A DNA stretch of 64,000 nt from Bradyrhizobium sp. AZCC 2176 (GTDB taxonomy: Bacteria; Pseudomonadota; Alphaproteobacteria; Rhizobiales; Xanthobacteraceae): contig NZ_JAZHRX010000001.1 in assembly GCF_036924645.1 (NCBI RefSeq), positions 1,798,001-1,862,000 of the forward strand, given 5' to 3'. Within the stretch, counting starts at the first letter, position 1. The number at the start of each line of letters is the position of its first letter. Positions 62,095-64,000 of this stretch are shown here, piece after piece. The translations under genes and the position numbers were made by a program. A model generated the notes under the pieces. The model ran no database searches. It had not been told where the DNA came from and saw only the letters and a program-made list of their open reading frames with translations.

Positions 62095-62799
62095 TTACAC
62101 CGACACCGCGTAGAGTTCGTACTCCCCGCGCACCAGCTCGATATGGGCGCGCATCGCGGCCGCAGCACCCGACTTGTCGCCGCGCATGATCGCGACCACG
62201 ACGCGGTCGTGTTCGGCGTGGGATTTCGCCAGCCGTCCGAGGTTGCGGAACTGGGCGCGGCGGAACGGCTGGACGCGCACCCGCGTCGCCAAGGTCATCT
62301 CGGCGATGTAGCCGTTCTGCGAGCCGGCATAGATCGCGTTGTGGAAGCGCTCATTGACCTCGTGAAAGCGCTCGGGATTGCCGGCGTGGCTCAGCACCCG
62401 CAATTCCTCGTGAATCCCTTCCAGCTTCTGGCGATCGGCCGGCGGCATCCGCTCGGCGGCGAGGCCGGCGCACAGCGCTTCCAGCTCCGCCATCGCCTCG
62501 AACATTTCAGTCAAGCGATCCAGCGAGGGCTGCGCGACGACGGCGCCGCGATGGGCGCGGGCTTCGACTAGGCCGCTCGCCACCAATTGCCGCAGCGCCT
62601 CGCGGACCGGCGTGCGCGACACGGAGAAGCGCCGCGCAATATCCGTCTCGTCGAGCGCCGAACCCGGCCGCAGCACGCCGCGCACGATCTCGTCGGCCAA
62701 CTGCAGCCGCAGTTCTTCCGCGCGCGTGACCTTGTCGCGTTGCAATGACGGCCGATCGACGCGGCGAACCGTGGTTTCCGGGAGATCCTCCAGGCTCAT
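62095..62799 (-). CDS. GntR-family regulator, FCD subfamily
   Basis: A 234-residue regulator. The winged helix is '[46 protein letters not shown]' (residues 31-76) and the helical FCD domain has the metal-site residues in '[14 protein letters not shown]' and '[12 protein letters not shown]'. The start overlaps the atzH stop as ATGA, so it is co-translated with the atz genes. Probable target: the dyad at 60,091-60,108. Confidence 0.9.
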   Translation of the reverse strand: MSLEDLPETTVRRVDRPSLQRDKVTRAEELRLQLADEIVRGVLRPGSALDETDIARRFSVSRTPVREALRQLVASGLVEARAHRGAVVAQPSLDRLTEMFEAMAELEALCAGLAAERMPPADRQKLEGIHEELRVLSHAGNPERFHEVNERFHNAIYAGSQNGYIAEMTLATRVRVQPFRRAQFRNLGRLAKSHAEHDRVVVAIMRGDKSGAAAAMRAHIELVRGEYELYAVSV

Positions 62800-63194
62800 G
62801 TCGCTTGACCCTGTGCTTCGTTGATGATGCTGACATGGGCGGCGACGACCTTCCAGCCATCGGCAAAGCGCACCCAGGTCTGCATCTGCCGTCCTACCTT
62901 GCCGGGTAAGGATTCGGGATAGAACAGCGTCGAGGCGACGGCAGTGTCGCGGCCATAGGTCGTGATCACGGTCTTGTCGGTCCTGCGGCCGAGCCCGACC
63001 GGCGAGCGCGCCGCGCGAAACGCCATGATCTCCTCGTAGCCATAGAGATTTTCACCGACGCCGTAGCGCAGCGTGCGGGGATCGTTGCGGAACAATTCGT
63101 CGAGCACCGCAATGTCATTCGACACCAGCGCCTTTTCATAGCGCGCGAATTGCGCGGTGACTTCGGCCAGCACGTCGGGAAGATCGATCTCCAT
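62796..63194 (-). CDS. atzH: AtzH-like protein (DUF3225, NTF2-like fold)
   Basis: A 132-residue NTF2-like protein from ATG 63,194. '[20 protein letters not shown]', '[21 protein letters not shown]' and 'VSIINEA' match the AtzH/DUF3225 family, whose member in the atz operon has been proposed to act on 1-carboxybiuret-related intermediates. The stop overlaps the gntR start and the start follows the atzE stop by two bases. Confidence 0.87.
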   Translation of the reverse strand: MEIDLPDVLAEVTAQFARYEKALVSNDIAVLDELFRNDPRTLRYGVGENLYGYEEIMAFRAARSPVGLGRRTDKTVITTYGRDTAVASTLFYPESLPGKVGRQMQTWVRFADGWKVVAAHVSIINEAQGQAT

Positions 63195-63196
63195 CG

Positions 63197-64000
63197 CTAC
63201 AATCCTCTCGGCGGCGGCGCAGCGGCAACGCCCATCTGTTCCAGCGCGTGCGCGACGCGCAGCGCAATATCCTCCCGCCACGGCGCAGCAATGATCTGCA
63301 CGCCGATCGGCATCGGCTCCAGCGGCACCGGCACTGCAACCACGGGCAGGCCGATGAACGAGATCGGCTGGGTATGGATGCCGATATTGGCGCGCACCGG
63401 CAGTTCGACGCCGTCGAGCACGAAGTTTACCTGCCCGAGCTTCGGCGCGATGCAGGGCGTGGCCGGCGCGATGATCACGTCGACCGATCTGAACAGCTCC
63501 AGTACCTTTGCGCGATACCAGCGGCGGAATTTTTGCGCGCGATCGACCAGTGGCGCCGGAACCATCGCCCCCGCAATCAGGCGGTCGCGCACCGCCGGAT
63601 CGAAATCGTTCGGACGCTTGCGCAGGCGGTCGAGATGCAGCGAGGCACCCTCGGTCGTGGTGATCACGTAAGCCGCAGCGCGGGCGCGCGCGGCCTCGGG
63701 AATTTCAATCGTTTGCGCGGCATTCAGCGCCTTGGCGACGCGTGCGACAGCCTCGACCGCTTCCGGGAAAACATTCTTCTGGAAATAACCGCCGGCCACC
63801 GCGACCCGCAAGCCGTCGATGCCCTGGGCCAGCCGCGAGGCGACCGGCTCAACCGGTCGCGTCGTGCAGGCCGCGTCATCGGCGTCAGGACCCTGCATGG
63901 CGTCATAGGCCAGCGCGAGATCGCCGACGCTGCGCGCGAACGGGCCGAGATGATCGAGGCTCGCGACAAAGGGAAACGAGCGCGCGCGCGACAGCCGGCC
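63197..64000 (-). CDS. atzE: 1-carboxybiuret hydrolase subunit AtzE, C-terminal part
   Basis: The visible 267 or so codons are the C-terminal half of an amidase-signature enzyme. The start and catalytic Ser-Ser-Lys lie beyond the window edge. '[26 protein letters not shown]' and '[17 protein letters not shown]', with '[22 protein letters not shown]', are AtzE/GatA-like. It deaminates 1-carboxybiuret to dicarboxyurea-type products with AtzG. With AtzH and GntR in one run, and AtzF opposite, AtzE is the preferred name over a generic amidase. Confidence 0.85.
   Translation of the reverse strand, partial: GRLSRARSFPFVASLDHLGPFARSVGDLALAYDAMQGPDADDAACTTRPVEPVASRLAQGIDGLRVAVAGGYFQKNVFPEAVEAVARVAKALNAAQTIEIPEAARARAAAYVITTTEGASLHLDRLRKRPNDFDPAVRDRLIAGAMVPAPLVDRAQKFRRWYRAKVLELFRSVDVIIAPATPCIAPKLGQVNFVLDGVELPVRANIGIHTQPISFIGLPVVAVPVPLEPMPIGVQIIAAPWREDIALRVAHALEQMGVAAAPPPRGL

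Overview
The window reads as a high-GC alphaproteobacterial chromosome, most likely Bradyrhizobium or a close relative such as Rhodopseudomonas. The reasons are a SAM-II riboswitch ahead of metZ, a GcrA-type cell-cycle regulator with clustered GANTC sites, the phoR-pstSCAB-phoU-phoB arrangement, a benzoyl-CoA (box) cluster with its own branched-chain-type ABC transporter, a CYP199A-like P450, and many dispersed palindromic repeats of the kind common in this group. The assignment rests on gene content and familiarity; no database search was run.

Layout. 1-11.3 kb is housekeeping: an ABC ATPase tail, an esterase, double-length dCTP deaminase, SAM-II/metZ, two SGNH proteins with an OpgC-like acyltransferase, apaG, hslO and argDF. 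11.8-24.8 kb holds gcrA and the phosphate regulon, with phoB, phoU, pstB, pstA, pstC and pstS all on the minus strand behind a Pho box. A 4.2-kb metal/toxicant-resistance segment (ArsR, MFS, DUF2306-like, YnfA-like, MerT-like, MerR) separates pstS from phoR, and a diverged copy of the phoR 3' end lies at its pstS edge. 25-28.9 kb carries an OmpA-like protein, a polysaccharide deacetylase and an SDR. An IS4-family element (28,900-30,387) is inserted in the loop of a repeat palindrome.

30.5-63 kb is mostly aromatic and nitrogen-heterocycle catabolism: benzoate-CoA ligase, hydrolase, a frameshifted DUF309 gene, boxC, boxB and BoxR (boxA is not in the window); IclR, a Rieske oxygenase and a glutamine-synthetase-like ligase; livFGMH with a binding protein; an ECF sigma factor; an NDH-2-like enzyme; a tannase-family esterase; two orphan binding proteins; a ferredoxin plus CYP199A-like P450; three MarR regulators; a feruloyl-CoA-synthase-like ligase; and finally AtzF, GntR, AtzH and a partial AtzE for biuret/allophanate breakdown.

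How it fits together: plant- or lignin-derived aromatics are probably taken up by the ABC system and its extra binding proteins. They would be de-esterified (tannase family), demethylated or hydroxylated (P450 plus ferredoxin), activated to CoA thioesters (feruloyl-CoA synthase, benzoate-CoA ligase) and ring-opened by the box enzymes. Several regulators sit beside clear palindromic candidate operators. The most notable points are the phoR-flanked resistance segment, the three-way RNA switch ahead of metZ, the IS in a repeat loop with a split transposase, and the IclR/Rieske/GS-like module.
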